This document shows positions 40,957 through 50,585 of a stretch of DNA of 64,000 bases, piece after piece. Under the pieces are notes generated by a model. The model was given only the letters and a program-made list of their open reading frames with translations, was not told where the DNA came from and made no database searches. A program made the position numbers and the translations under genes. The stretch's first letter is position 1, and every line of letters starts with the position of its first letter. The DNA lies in contig CAVSAR010000011.1 of NCBI GenBank assembly GCA_963726085.1, forward strand, positions 186,001-250,000. Direction: 5' to 3'. Source of the DNA: ZC4RG30 sp963726085. GTDB lineage: Bacteria; Pseudomonadota; Gammaproteobacteria; Steroidobacterales; Steroidobacteraceae.

Positions 40957-42716
40957 ATGAGATTCCACTCGCGCAATGCTGGTGCGTCGTTGCGATCCCG
41001 CGTGATCAAGTTACTGCAGGCGGCACTGACTATGCTCTGCGCCGGCGCCCTGCTGCCGGCCAGTGCGGCGCAACTGCGCCTGCTGCAGGTCCAGCCCGCA
41101 CAGGTGCGCGTTCGGTGCTCGCGCAGTCGGCACAGCCTCCTGGCGAAGCACCGGCCAGCCTGCGCGTGCTGGTGCAGGCCGGAAACCAGCAGCATGTCCT
41201 GATGCTGCGCGTGAACTCCTCTTTGGGTGCATGGGCGGCACGCCAGCAGCCCGGGGCCGTGGCCTTTGAGGGATTTGTGCCGGGACTGCCCCACTCCTGG
41301 GTGCGCGTGACGCGGATCGCCACGCGCTGGGTGGGCGTGTGGTTCGACGGGGCAACCTACTACGCCATTGATTCGGCCGGTGCGGTGGCGCCGGCCAATG
41401 CACAGGCGGCGGCGGCTGATCCTGCCAGCCTGGTCGTCTACCGGCTGGCCGATGCCGTGCTGGACGGGCCGGTCCTGGCCGGTGACACGGTGCGACCGAC
41501 CTTCAATGCCCAGGAGCTGGCGACAATGGTGGCCGCCGAACTGAACGCTCCGGCCACGGCGGCGGCGCTGGTGGCCACGCGCCGCCTGGCGGTCGGCCTG
41601 ATCGCCGACGCCGAGCTGCAGGCCCTCGATGGCGCGTCGACCACCAGCAACATGCTGGCGCGGCTCAACATCGTCGACGGCATTTTCTCCGACCAGGTGG
41701 GCGTGCGCATCCAGGCCAAGAGCACCACGCTGCTGGACGCGGGCGGGCTGTCTTATGCCGGCCTTGAGCCATCACTGCTGCTCGACAGCGTGCGCGACTA
41801 TCGCAGTGGCAGTGCGACGCAACAGGCCGCCGGCCTCAGCCACCTGATGACGGGGCGCGACCTGACTGGGCAGACCGTGGGCATTGCCTTCCTCAGCGAT
41901 GCCAGCAAGGGTGCCGGCAGTGTTGCCCTGTGCAGCAGCCGCTTCAGCGTGAGCCTTTCCGAAGCACGCCGCAATGTGCCCTACGATGCGCTGATTGCCG
42001 CGCATGAGATGGGCCATGTGTTCGGCGCTCCGCACGACGGGGAGACCGACCCCACGGCCAACCAGGCCTGCGCCGCGGTGCCCACCAGCTTCCTGATGGC
42101 CGGGACCATCAGCGGCAGCCAGACGTTCTCCAGCTGCAGCCTGGCGCAGATGGCGCCGGTCATCGAAATCGCCAAGTCCCAGTGCCTGGCGTTGATCGAT
42201 TCGGACCTGTCCGTGAGCGCCATTGCAGACGCCGCCAGCGTGGTGGTCGGCTCCGACATCGGCGTGACGCTGACCGTGCGCAACCTCGGCAATACCGACG
42301 TGACCGACGCGCAGTTGACCGTCTCCGTGCCCGCCGGCCTCACCCTTGCCAGCGTCAGTGCCGACGGGATCAGCTGCGTGCAGGCCAGCAGCGCGGTCAG
42401 CTGCACGCCGTCTGCACTGGCGGCCAGTGCCAGCGCCACGGTGCGGCTTGGATTGCGCGGTGCCAGTGCCGGCGTCGCCACGCTGGCGTCGACGATTTCC
42501 TCCTCAGCCAGCGATGCCGAGCCGGCAAACAACCAGGCCCAGGTCTCCGTGACGGTTAACAACACGCCGGTGGCCCAGCCGCCGTCCAGCAATGGCGCCA
42601 GCGGCGGGGGCGGCAAATCCGGCGTGGAACTGCTGCTGGCGCTGCTGCTGCTGGCGCCGCGCCTGCGAGCGCGCCCGCGTCAGCCCGATGCGGTGGCGAA
42701 GAACCGCTTGAGATAG
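40957..42716 (+). CDS. Secreted M12B-like metalloprotease with GlyGly-CTERM tail, frameshifted near the N-terminus
   Basis: Signal peptide (ATG 40957; LLQAALTMLCAGALLPASA) and protease body (open from 41115 to 42716, 533 residues) are in different frames. Adding one base near 41107-41114 gives a single 586-residue protein. The body has the reprolysin/metzincin zinc motif HEMGHVFGAPHD (HEMGH from codon at 42003), later cysteines, a DUF11-like beta domain (GVTLTVRNLGNTDVTDAQL), and a C-terminal GGGGKSGVELLLALLLL followed by arginines, the pattern of rhombosortase-sorted GlyGly-CTERM proteins. A GTG at 41115 would give a protein without export signal. The 3' end overlaps convergent gshA by 37 bp. 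Confidence 0.82.
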
Positions 42717-44272
42717 GCCTCGATGGGCTCGCCGGTCTGGGCCGCCTCGATGGCCACCTGCTTGCGCAGGGATTCGCGCGCCTCTGCCGAAAACTCCGCC
42801 ATGCGCCCGTCGTTGGGCGCATGCAACTCAAGGAAGTATTCCTTGTGCAGGCGCGAGACGCGCAGCGCCATTTCATAGAACGACTCGCCGGTGGCGCGCA
42901 GCTCGCGCAGCATGCGTGCCGATGGCGTGCGCTCCACGTCGACTATCTTCTCGCGCTGCGCCCGCAGCGCGGCCGCATAGGGCGCAGTGGCATCGCCATG
43001 GTCGAGCATTTCGCAGATCCCCTCCATGCCGTCGAGGATTTCCGTCGCCCACTCGGTCAGCGACGCCGGCCGGCCGCCGCGGCGCAACGCCAGGTGCGGT
43101 TCGCGCCCGCGCCGCGCCACCTGCAGGTGGTTGTCGTCCAGCGCGTCCTGCTCGGTGGCATCGATGGAGGGACTGTCGCGCAGCAGGCAAAACGCGGCGA
43201 ACGCCTCGAGGAACCGCAGCTTGAGCTGGTTGACGCCCACCGGATCGAACGCGCTGCAATCCAGCGCGCGCATTTCCACGTATTCGACGCCACCGCGGCG
43301 CAGTGCCGCGCTGGGGCTCTCGCCCGACCTGGCCACCCGCTTGGGGCGGATGTAGCTGTAGTACTCGTTTTCAATCTGCAGCAGGTTGGTGTTGAGCTGC
43401 ATCCAGCGATTGCCGGCCTGTGCCTCCATCTGCTGGTAGGGGGGATGCGGCGTCTGGATGGCGTGGCGCAGGTCGCGCAGGTAATCCCCGAGGCTGTTGA
43501 CCGACACGCTGATCGCGGCCTGGTTGCGATTGCGATACCCCACGTCGCTCATGCGCAGTGAAGTGGCGTAGGGACCGTGCAGGGTCTCGGCATCCAGCGG
43601 CACCAGGCCCCGGGTATCGCCCTCGAGAAAGCTGCTGCCCACGGCCGGGGAAACGCCGAACAGGTACAGCACTATCCAGCCATGGCGCCGGTAGTTGCGC
43701 AGCAGGTCGAAGTAGCTGGCCGACTGGAACTGGGCTCGCTGGTCGCGCGCCTCGCGCAGCGCCGCGTACACCTCCCAGAACTGTGCGGGAAAGGAATAGT
43801 TGAAGTGCACGCCGGAGATGGCCTGCATCAGCGCGCCGTAGCGGTTGCGCAGTCCTTCGCGGTAGATGCTCTTCATGCGCCCCACGTTCGACGGCCCGTA
43901 GAAGGCCGTGGGCACGTCCGCGTCACCGGACAGCCGGCAGGGCATGGAGGTTGCCCACAGCAGCTCCTCGCCCAGGTGGCGATAGACGAACTGGTGCAGG
44001 TCCGTGAGGTACTGCAGCAGTTCCCAGCTGCGGCCAAATGGCGGCGTGACCAGCTCGATCAGGGACTCGGAGAAATCCGTGGTGATGTGTTCACTGGTCA
44101 GGGCCGCGCCCAGCGCTGCCGGATGCGGGGTATGGGCAATCGTCCCGTCGGGCAGCACCCGCAGGCTTTCTCTTTCGACCCCCTTGAGGCCGTTTTGCAG
44201 GACCCCCGGTTCGCGGGCGTTGACCAGCGAGCTCAGGCGCCGCTCGTATGTTGGATCTGTCGCGCGGGCCAT
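42680..44272 (-). CDS. gshA: Glutamate-cysteine ligase (E. coli type)
   Basis: ATP-dependent ligase forming gamma-glutamylcysteine, first step of glutathione synthesis. 530 residues, matching the proteobacterial type-1 family throughout: GLKGVERESLRV, TTDFSESLIELVTP, ISGVHFNYSF, NNLL-type region QLNTNLLQIENEYYS, and YVEMRALD. Start ATG 44272, divergent from the DUF2845 gene with 62 bp between. No gshB is nearby. Confidence 0.96.
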   Translation of the reverse strand: MARATDPTYERRLSSLVNAREPGVLQNGLKGVERESLRVLPDGTIAHTPHPAALGAALTSEHITTDFSESLIELVTPPFGRSWELLQYLTDLHQFVYRHLGEELLWATSMPCRLSGDADVPTAFYGPSNVGRMKSIYREGLRNRYGALMQAISGVHFNYSFPAQFWEVYAALREARDQRAQFQSASYFDLLRNYRRHGWIVLYLFGVSPAVGSSFLEGDTRGLVPLDAETLHGPYATSLRMSDVGYRNRNQAAISVSVNSLGDYLRDLRHAIQTPHPPYQQMEAQAGNRWMQLNTNLLQIENEYYSYIRPKRVARSGESPSAALRRGGVEYVEMRALDCSAFDPVGVNQLKLRFLEAFAAFCLLRDSPSIDATEQDALDDNHLQVARRGREPHLALRRGGRPASLTEWATEILDGMEGICEMLDHGDATAPYAAALRAQREKIVDVERTPSARMLRELRATGESFYEMALRVSRLHKEYFLELHAPNDGRMAEFSAEARESLRKQVAIEAAQTGEPIEAYLKRFFATASG

Positions 44273-44334
44273 GTGCAGCCGCAGTCTACACTGCCGCCCG
44301 ATGCCGGTTCAGCGCCCGCGTACAATATCAGCGC

Positions 44335-44685
44335 ATGAGCGGTCCCCGGTTCAAGGCACTGCTTCCCGCGGCACTGGTCGGGCTGCTGGCGATGCCGGAT
44401 GCCTGGGCGTTTCGTTGCGGCAACAAGCTGGTGTCATACGGCGACGCGGCCGACAAGGTGGTCAGCAACTGCGGCCAGCCCACCGAGCGCAAAAGCTATA
44501 CGGCGTTGAAGCCAGCGGTGATCTGGTACGGCAATCGACCAGTGCGGGTGCCTCCCGGCGCACCCATCGAGGTCCTGGTGGAGACCTGGACCTACAACCT
44601 CGGGCCGACCAAGCTGATGCAACAGGTGCGCCTCGAAGGCGGCTACGTGGTGGAGGTCAACTCGCTGGGCTACGGCCACCGGTAG
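44335..44685 (+). CDS. DUF2845 family exported protein
   Basis: A 116-residue exported protein: signal peptide ending DAWA, then FRCGNKLVSYGDAADKVVSNCGQPTE, the cysteine-bearing DUF2845 signature, followed by a beta-rich WTYNLGPTKLMQQVRLEGG. Function unknown. ATG 44335 chosen over an upstream in-frame start inside the gshA promoter region; TACAAT ends 8 nt before it. Confidence 0.85.
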   Translation: MSGPRFKALLPAALVGLLAMPDAWAFRCGNKLVSYGDAADKVVSNCGQPTERKSYTALKPAVIWYGNRPVRVPPGAPIEVLVETWTYNLGPTKLMQQVRLEGGYVVEVNSLGYGHR

Positions 44686-44727
44686 TGGCATGCTTGCGCT
44701 CGCCCCTTTCGCTGGGTGAGGTTAACC

Positions 44728-46020
44728 ATGCTGGTAGGAAGTTCGGTGCGCAGAGTCGCCATTGTCGGCGCCTCGCGGATTCCATTTGCCCGTGCGTACG
44801 GGGCGTACGCCCATGCCGGAAACCAGGAGATGCTCACCGCCGCGCTGCGCGGCATCGTTGGCAAGTACGCACTGACCGGGCAGCGACTGGGCGACGTGAT
44901 CGCCGGGGCGGTGCTCAAGCACTCCAAGGACTACAACCTGGTGCGCGAGTGCGTGCTGTCTTCGGGCCTTGACCCGCAGACACCGGGGCTGGATATCCAG
45001 CGCGCCTGCGGCACCAGCCTCGAGGCCGCGCTGCTCATCGGCAACAAGATCGCACTGGGGCAGATCGACGCCGGGATTGCCGCGGGCGTCGACACCATCA
45101 GTGATACGCCGGTGGTCTACCCGGCCGAATATCGCGAGCTGCTGCTGGCCAGTTACCGCGGCCGCACCTTTGGACAGCGGTTCAAGCCGTGGCTGGGACT
45201 GCGCCCGCGATTCTTCAAGCCGGTGACCCCCGGAGTGGTCGAACCGCGCACCGGACTGTCGATGGGCCAGAGCACCGAGCTGATGGCCAAGCAGTGGCAG
45301 ATCACGCGCCAGGCGCAGGACGAACTGGCGGCCCTGAGTCATGCGCGCGCCGCCGCGGCCTGGCAGGCAGGGTTCCACGCCCAGCTGGTGCAGCCCTTCG
45401 AAGGGCTGGAGCGCGACAACAACGTGCGTGCCGACACGTCGGTGGAAAAGCTCTCCAAGCTGCGCCCGGTGTTCGACACCAGCGGCGCCGGCACGCTGAC
45501 TGCCGGCAACAGCACGCCGCTGACCGACGGTGCCGCGGCGGTACTGCTGGCCAGTGAAGACTGGGCCCGCCAGCGCTCCTTGCCCATCAAGGCGCTGCTG
45601 ACCTACGGCAAGACCTGGGCGGTGGATTTCGCCTCCGGCAAGGAAGGGCTGCTGATGGCCCCGGCCCATGCCGTATCCGCGATGCTGCGCGACGCGAAAC
45701 TGGCCCTGCAGGATTTCGACTTCTACGAGCTGCATGAGGCCTTCGCCGCCCAGGTGCTGTGCACGCTCAAGGCCTGGGAGTCGGCGCAGTACTGTCGCGA
45801 GAGCCTGGGTCGCGATGCCCCGCTGGGCAGCATCAACCGCGACAAGCTCAACATCCGTGGCAGCAGCATCGCCTACGGCCACCCGTTTGCGGCCACCGGC
45901 GCGCGCATCCTGGGCGTGGCCACGCGGCTGTTCGATGAGCTGCCAAAGGCGCGGCGCGGCCTGATCTCCGTGTGCACCGCCGGCGGGATGGGTGTCACGG
46001 CGATTGTCGAGCGACCATGA
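44728..46020 (+). CDS. Acetyl-CoA C-acyltransferase (thiolase)
   Basis: A 430-residue thiolase of the FadI-like type, cleaving 3-ketoacyl-CoA with CoA or condensing acetyl-CoA. Catalytic residues are in place: Cys94 in RACGTSLEA, His336 in ELHEAFAAQ, the GHPFAATGAR His, and Cys416 in CTAGGMGVTA. No fadJ partner follows, so a stand-alone beta-oxidation or biosynthetic role cannot be separated. ATG 44728 is preferred over GTG 44716. The next gene begins 13 nt downstream. Confidence 0.9.
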   Translation: MLVGSSVRRVAIVGASRIPFARAYGAYAHAGNQEMLTAALRGIVGKYALTGQRLGDVIAGAVLKHSKDYNLVRECVLSSGLDPQTPGLDIQRACGTSLEAALLIGNKIALGQIDAGIAAGVDTISDTPVVYPAEYRELLLASYRGRTFGQRFKPWLGLRPRFFKPVTPGVVEPRTGLSMGQSTELMAKQWQITRQAQDELAALSHARAAAAWQAGFHAQLVQPFEGLERDNNVRADTSVEKLSKLRPVFDTSGAGTLTAGNSTPLTDGAAAVLLASEDWARQRSLPIKALLTYGKTWAVDFASGKEGLLMAPAHAVSAMLRDAKLALQDFDFYELHEAFAAQVLCTLKAWESAQYCRESLGRDAPLGSINRDKLNIRGSSIAYGHPFAATGARILGVATRLFDELPKARRGLISVCTAGGMGVTAIVERP

Positions 46021-46033
46021 AGGGCGCGGGCTG

Positions 46034-46708
46034 ATGGGGCAGATGACGCGACTGATGGCGCGCGACGGGCACGAGTTCGATGCCTGGCTGGCCGCCCCGG
46101 CACCCGGACAGTCGCGCGGCGCGCTGGTGGTCCTGCAGGAAATCTTTGGCGTCAATTCGCATATCCGTGCCGTGACGGACGGGTTCGCCGCCGCCGGTTT
46201 CGTCGCCATTGCACCCAGCCTGTTTGATCGGGCCAAGCGCGGGGTGTCGCTGGGCTACACGCCCGAAGACGTGCAATTGGGTCGCGGCTTCGTGCTGCAG
46301 GTTCCCATCGAGAAGGTGCTGCTGGACATCACCGCGTGCATCAATGTCGTGCGCCACGCCGGACCGGTGGCCGCGGTGGGTTATTGCTGGGGCGGCACGC
46401 TGGCGCACCTGGCCGCATGCGAATTGCCGGTGGCCGCGGCGGTTGCCTACTACGGGTCGCGCATTGTCGAGAACCTCGACAAGCACACCCACGCGCCGGT
46501 GCAGTACCACTTCGGCGAGCGCGACAAGAGCATTCCGGCCGAGGCCATCGAGAAAATCCGCGCCGCGGATCCCGGCGGCGAGGTTCACGTCTATCCGGCG
46601 GACCACGGGTTCAACTGCGACCAGCGGGCCAGCTATGATGCGGCGTCGGCGCAGCTGGCGCGCCAGCGCACGTTGCAGTTCCTGGCCGCGCGCTTCGCCA
46701 GCGACTGA
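46034..46708 (+). CDS. Dienelactone hydrolase family protein
   Basis: A 224-residue alpha/beta hydrolase of the dienelactone hydrolase family. Nucleophile Cys118 lies in VGYCWGG, followed by a FGERDKSIPAE acid region and YPADHGFNCD histidine. N-terminal GALVVLQEIFGVNSHIRAVTDGFA is typical. Substrate not deducible; paralogues are often carboxymethylenebutenolidases. It sits between thiolase and hemH with 13 and 2 nt gaps, so likely one transcript. Confidence 0.92.
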   Translation: MGQMTRLMARDGHEFDAWLAAPAPGQSRGALVVLQEIFGVNSHIRAVTDGFAAAGFVAIAPSLFDRAKRGVSLGYTPEDVQLGRGFVLQVPIEKVLLDITACINVVRHAGPVAAVGYCWGGTLAHLAACELPVAAAVAYYGSRIVENLDKHTHAPVQYHFGERDKSIPAEAIEKIRAADPGGEVHVYPADHGFNCDQRASYDAASAQLARQRTLQFLAARFASD

Positions 46709-46710
46709 CC

Positions 46711-47748
46711 ATGGCGTTCTCGCCCTCCCCCGCGTTTCGCGACCAGGGTCCGTACCGTACCGGTGTGTTGCTGGTCAATTCCGGCACGCCCGATTCCCTC
46801 GACGCGCGCGGCGTGCGGCGCTTCCTGCGCCGGCTGCTGCGCGACCGCCGCACCATCGAGGTGCCGCGCGCCATCTGGTGCTGGATTCTGTACCTCATCA
46901 TCCTGCCGCTGCGACCGGCGAAGGTTTTACCCAAGTACCGCCGCGTCTGGACGGCTCGTGGCTCGCCGCTGCTGTGGCACTCCGTGGCCTTGCGCGATGC
47001 GCTGCGCGAGCGCCTGCGACAGCAGCTGGGGGCGCCGGTGCCGGTGGAACTGGGCATGCTGTATTCGACGCCGGACGTGGCGCAGGGCCTCGACGCACTG
47101 CGTGCCGCCGGCGCACAGCGCATCGTGGTGCTGCCGCTGTTTCCGCAGTATTCCGGCACCACCAACGCCGCGGCCCTGGACCAGGTGGGCGCGGCGCTGC
47201 GCGCCTGGCGCTACGTGCCGGAGCTGCATTTCCTGCCCGACTATGCCGTCGACGATGGGTACATCGAAGCGCTGGCCGCCAGCGTGCGCGAGCACCGCAA
47301 GGCCAATGGCCCAGGCGAGCACCTGCTGGTCACCTTTCACGGCATCCCGGCGCAGTACGCGGCCGCGGGCGATCCCTACCAGCGCAAGTGCCAGGCCACC
47401 GCCCAGGCGCTGGTGGCGAAACTGGGGCTGGCCGCAGAGCAGTGGTCGCTGTCCTTCCAGTCACGGGTGGGCACTGCCCAATGGCTCAAGCCCTACACCG
47501 AAGCCACGGTGCGCCAGCTGGCGCACCGTGGCGTGCGCTGCCTGGATGCGATCTGTCCCGGATTCGCCGTGGATTGCCTGGAGACCGTGGATGAGATCGG
47601 CCATGAGTGTGATGTGCTGTTCCGTGCGCACGGCGGCCAGGCCCTGCGCTACATCCCCGCCCTCAATGCAAGTCCGGCGCAGGTGACGCTGCTGGCGCGG
47701 CTCATCGCCGCGCAGCAGCCTGCCGGGCAAGGCGCACCGGCGGCCTGA
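46711..47748 (+). CDS. hemH: Ferrochelatase
   Basis: Inserts ferrous iron into protoporphyrin IX, the last step of protoheme synthesis. 345 residues with GVLLVNSGTPDSLDARGVRRFL at the N-terminus, RIVVLPLFPQYSGTTNAA, the catalytic His in LLVTFHGIP and Glu region CPGFAVDCLETVDEIGHE. ATG 46711, 2 nt after the hydrolase stop; its own stop abuts the following VOC gene. Confidence 0.97.
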   Translation: MAFSPSPAFRDQGPYRTGVLLVNSGTPDSLDARGVRRFLRRLLRDRRTIEVPRAIWCWILYLIILPLRPAKVLPKYRRVWTARGSPLLWHSVALRDALRERLRQQLGAPVPVELGMLYSTPDVAQGLDALRAAGAQRIVVLPLFPQYSGTTNAAALDQVGAALRAWRYVPELHFLPDYAVDDGYIEALAASVREHRKANGPGEHLLVTFHGIPAQYAAAGDPYQRKCQATAQALVAKLGLAAEQWSLSFQSRVGTAQWLKPYTEATVRQLAHRGVRCLDAICPGFAVDCLETVDEIGHECDVLFRAHGGQALRYIPALNASPAQVTLLARLIAAQQPAGQGAPAA

Positions 47749-48444
47749 ATGCTGGGCCGATTCCTCGAGGTCGCACTGGTCATGGACCGGCCGCAGGCCG
47801 CCTGGGAATCCTGGCAGCAACTGGGATTTGCAGCGGCCAACACCGGTGACATCTGGTCACACGAGTATGGCGTCGTGTGCTGCGCAGGACTGTGTCTGGC
47901 ATGGCACGCACAGTCGGACGAGCCGCTGGCGCTGTGCACCGTGCGACCCAATGTCCTGCAGCTGGTTGACGAACTGGAAGCCGCCGGCGTGCAGGTCGAA
48001 GTGGCGCACCTGGGGCCCGATGTATTCAACCAGCTGACGCTGCGCGAACCCTCGGGCATGGCGCTCAAAGTGCTTGAGGCACGCAGCTTCACGCCACCGG
48101 CACAAGTGCCGGGGCGCACGCTGCTGGGGCGGTTTGAATCCCTGAGCCTGCCAGTGGTGGACCTGCAGGCCGCGACGCAATTCTGGAACGCACTGGGATA
48201 TGCGGTTCGCGATATCACCGTGCCCTGGAGCGGCGTGGAGATCGACGGCTTGCCGCTGGCCTATCACACGCCCGGGCAATGTCCGGCGCCCCTGCTGGTA
48301 TTTCAGCGCGACGCACAGGGCCTGCAGCTTGAACCCCTGCTGGCCTGTGGCCTGCAACGCGCCAGGGGCCTGCCCGCGCTGTCGGGCGTCGACCACCAAT
48401 TGCTGCGTTCCCCGGGGCAAATCGACCTGCTGCTGCTTGCGTGA
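47749..48444 (+). CDS. VOC family protein with two related modules
   Basis: A 231-residue protein with two VOC-like halves: LGRFLEVALVMDRPQAAWESWQQLGF and LGRFESLSLPVVDLQAATQFWNALGY open the two modules in nearly the same way. Metal-ligand positions are diverged, so metal catalysis is uncertain. ATG 47749 immediately follows the hemH stop, so it is translationally coupled. Function unknown. Confidence 0.75.
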   Translation: MLGRFLEVALVMDRPQAAWESWQQLGFAAANTGDIWSHEYGVVCCAGLCLAWHAQSDEPLALCTVRPNVLQLVDELEAAGVQVEVAHLGPDVFNQLTLREPSGMALKVLEARSFTPPAQVPGRTLLGRFESLSLPVVDLQAATQFWNALGYAVRDITVPWSGVEIDGLPLAYHTPGQCPAPLLVFQRDAQGLQLEPLLACGLQRARGLPALSGVDHQLLRSPGQIDLLLLA

Positions 48445-48506
48445 CCGGGCCAGTTTTGGCTACATGAAGCCCCTTGACCTACCCATTGCGGATCCGGAGC
48501 CTGCCC

Positions 48507-50585
48507 ATGCCGAAATTCTCCCGCCTGCTGCTGTCGACAGCGGCCTTCGCCGCAACGCTCATGGTCGCGCTGGGCGCCTCCACTTCGCGCGCCGATGAGG
48601 GAATGTGGACCTTCGACAACTTTCCGGCGGCCCAGGTCAAGGACAAGTTCGGCGTGCAAATCACGCCCGCGTGGCTCGACCGCGTGCGCGCGGCAACCAT
48701 CCGGCTGTCCAACTGCACGGCGTCATTTGTCTCCGCGCAAGGCCTGATCCTCACCAACCATCATTGCTCGGCCGCCTGCCTGGCGCAGCTGTCAAAGGAA
48801 GGCCAGGACCTGGAGCGCGACGGTTTTATCGCCGCCACGCGCGAACAGGAAGTGCGCTGCCAGACGCAGTACGCCGATGTGTTGATGCAGATGGAGGACG
48901 TCACCGCCAAGGTCAATGCCGCCACCGCCGGCAAGGACCTCAAGTCGGCCAATGACGCGCGCAAGAAAGTGCTCACGCAGCTGGAGACGGCCTGCGAGAA
49001 GGCCGCCGGAACCAAGGACCCGCGCCGCTGCGAGTCGGTGACGCTATACCAGGGCGGCCAGTACTTCCTGTACCACTACAAGCGCTACAACGACGTGCGC
49101 ATCGTGTTCGCGCCGGAATATGCGATGGCCGCCTTCGGTGGCGACCCGGACAATTTCCAGTTTCCGCGCTGGTGCCTGGACATGTCGGTGCTGCGCGCCT
49201 ATGAGAACGGCAAGCCGGCCGTGACCCCCAACTACCTCAAGTTCAACTGGAACGGGCCGCAGGAAAAGGAGCTGGTATTCGTCACCGGCCATCCGGGGTC
49301 CACCGACCGGGAGCTGACCCTGGCCCAGCTGCAGGCGCAGCGCGCCGAGATCCCCTTCTGGCTGTTGCGCGCCTCGGAGTTGCGCGGCCGGTATATCCAG
49401 TTCGGCAAGACCGGCGCCGAGAACGAGCGCATCGTGGCCGACCCGCTCAACTCGCTGGAGAACAGCATCAAGGTGCGGCGCAAGGAACTCGACGCACTGC
49501 ATGACGAGGCGTTGATGCAGCAGAAGGCCGCCAGCGAAAAGCAGCTGCGCGCGCGCTCGGTGAGCGCCGGCGGGCCGGACCCCTGGGCGGATCTGGAAAA
49601 AGCCATGGTCCGCGACCAGCAGCTCAATGTCCCGTTTGTATTCATTGAATCGGCGGCCGGCTTCAACAGCGCGCTGTATCGCTATGCGCGCACCCTGGTG
49701 CGTGGTGCCGCCGAGCGCGCCAAGCCCAGCGACGAACGCCTGCGCGAATATGCCGACCCGGCATTGCCGCTGCTGGTGCAGCAGCTGATCGCCCCGGTGC
49801 CGGTTTACCCGGCGCGCGACAAGCTGACGCTGTCCTTCGGCCTGGAGCGCATGCGCGAGTTCCTGGGCCCTGACTACCCGCTGGTGCACAACCTGATGGC
49901 CAAGTTCTCGCCCGACCAGCTGGCCGCATCGCTGGTGGATGGCACCAAGCTGGCCGACCCGGCGCTGCGCAAGCAGCTGTGGGAGGGGGGGCAGGCGGCC
50001 ATCGATGCCTCCACCGACCCGATGATCCGCATCGCCAGGATGGTGGACAAGGATGCGCGCATCCTGCGCAAGCAGTACGAGGATGAAGTCGAAGCGGTGG
50101 TCGACGCCAGCCAGGAGAAGATCGCCGCCGCGCGCTTTGCGGCGCTGGGCACCAGCGTCTACCCGGATGCGACCTTCACGCTGCGCCTCAACTACGGCAC
50201 CGTGCAGGGCTGGGACGAGGCCGGCACGCCGGTGGTGCCGTTCACCAAGCTGGCGCGCGCCTTCGAGCGCAGCACCGGCAGCGATCCGTTCCGCCTGCCC
50301 GACAGCTGGACGGCAAAGCGCGCCCAGCTCGACATGAACACGCTGTTTAACCTCTCGACCAACAGCGACATCGTCGGCGGCAACTCCGGCAGCCCGATGA
50401 TCAACGCCCAAGGCGAGATCGTGGGCCTGGTCTTTGACGGCAACATCCATTCCATCTCCGGCTCCTACTGGTTCGACACGGCCAAGAATCGTGCGGTGGC
50501 CGTGCATCCGGCCATCATTCGCACGGCACTTACACAGGTGTACGCCGCGCAGCGGCTGGCCGCCGAACTGGGAATCAGCAAATGA
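48507..50585 (+). CDS. S46 family dipeptidyl-peptidase (DPP7-like)
   Basis: A 692-residue exported serine peptidase that removes dipeptides from peptide N-termini. Signal peptide ends near SRADEGMW. Triad: His85/86 in LTNHHC, Asp225 in LDMSVLR, Ser627 in GGNSGSP. Gly645, 18 residues after the serine, matches the position that is Arg in Asp/Glu-specific DPP11 and Gly in DPP7, so hydrophobic P1 preference is inferred. The ATG at 48507 has GGAG 7 nt upstream; the open frame extends to a TTG at 48474. Its last codon overlaps the b561-YceI gene start as ATGA. Confidence 0.93.
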   Translation: MPKFSRLLLSTAAFAATLMVALGASTSRADEGMWTFDNFPAAQVKDKFGVQITPAWLDRVRAATIRLSNCTASFVSAQGLILTNHHCSAACLAQLSKEGQDLERDGFIAATREQEVRCQTQYADVLMQMEDVTAKVNAATAGKDLKSANDARKKVLTQLETACEKAAGTKDPRRCESVTLYQGGQYFLYHYKRYNDVRIVFAPEYAMAAFGGDPDNFQFPRWCLDMSVLRAYENGKPAVTPNYLKFNWNGPQEKELVFVTGHPGSTDRELTLAQLQAQRAEIPFWLLRASELRGRYIQFGKTGAENERIVADPLNSLENSIKVRRKELDALHDEALMQQKAASEKQLRARSVSAGGPDPWADLEKAMVRDQQLNVPFVFIESAAGFNSALYRYARTLVRGAAERAKPSDERLREYADPALPLLVQQLIAPVPVYPARDKLTLSFGLERMREFLGPDYPLVHNLMAKFSPDQLAASLVDGTKLADPALRKQLWEGGQAAIDASTDPMIRIARMVDKDARILRKQYEDEVEAVVDASQEKIAAARFAALGTSVYPDATFTLRLNYGTVQGWDEAGTPVVPFTKLARAFERSTGSDPFRLPDSWTAKRAQLDMNTLFNLSTNSDIVGGNSGSPMINAQGEIVGLVFDGNIHSISGSYWFDTAKNRAVAVHPAIIRTALTQVYAAQRLAAELGISK

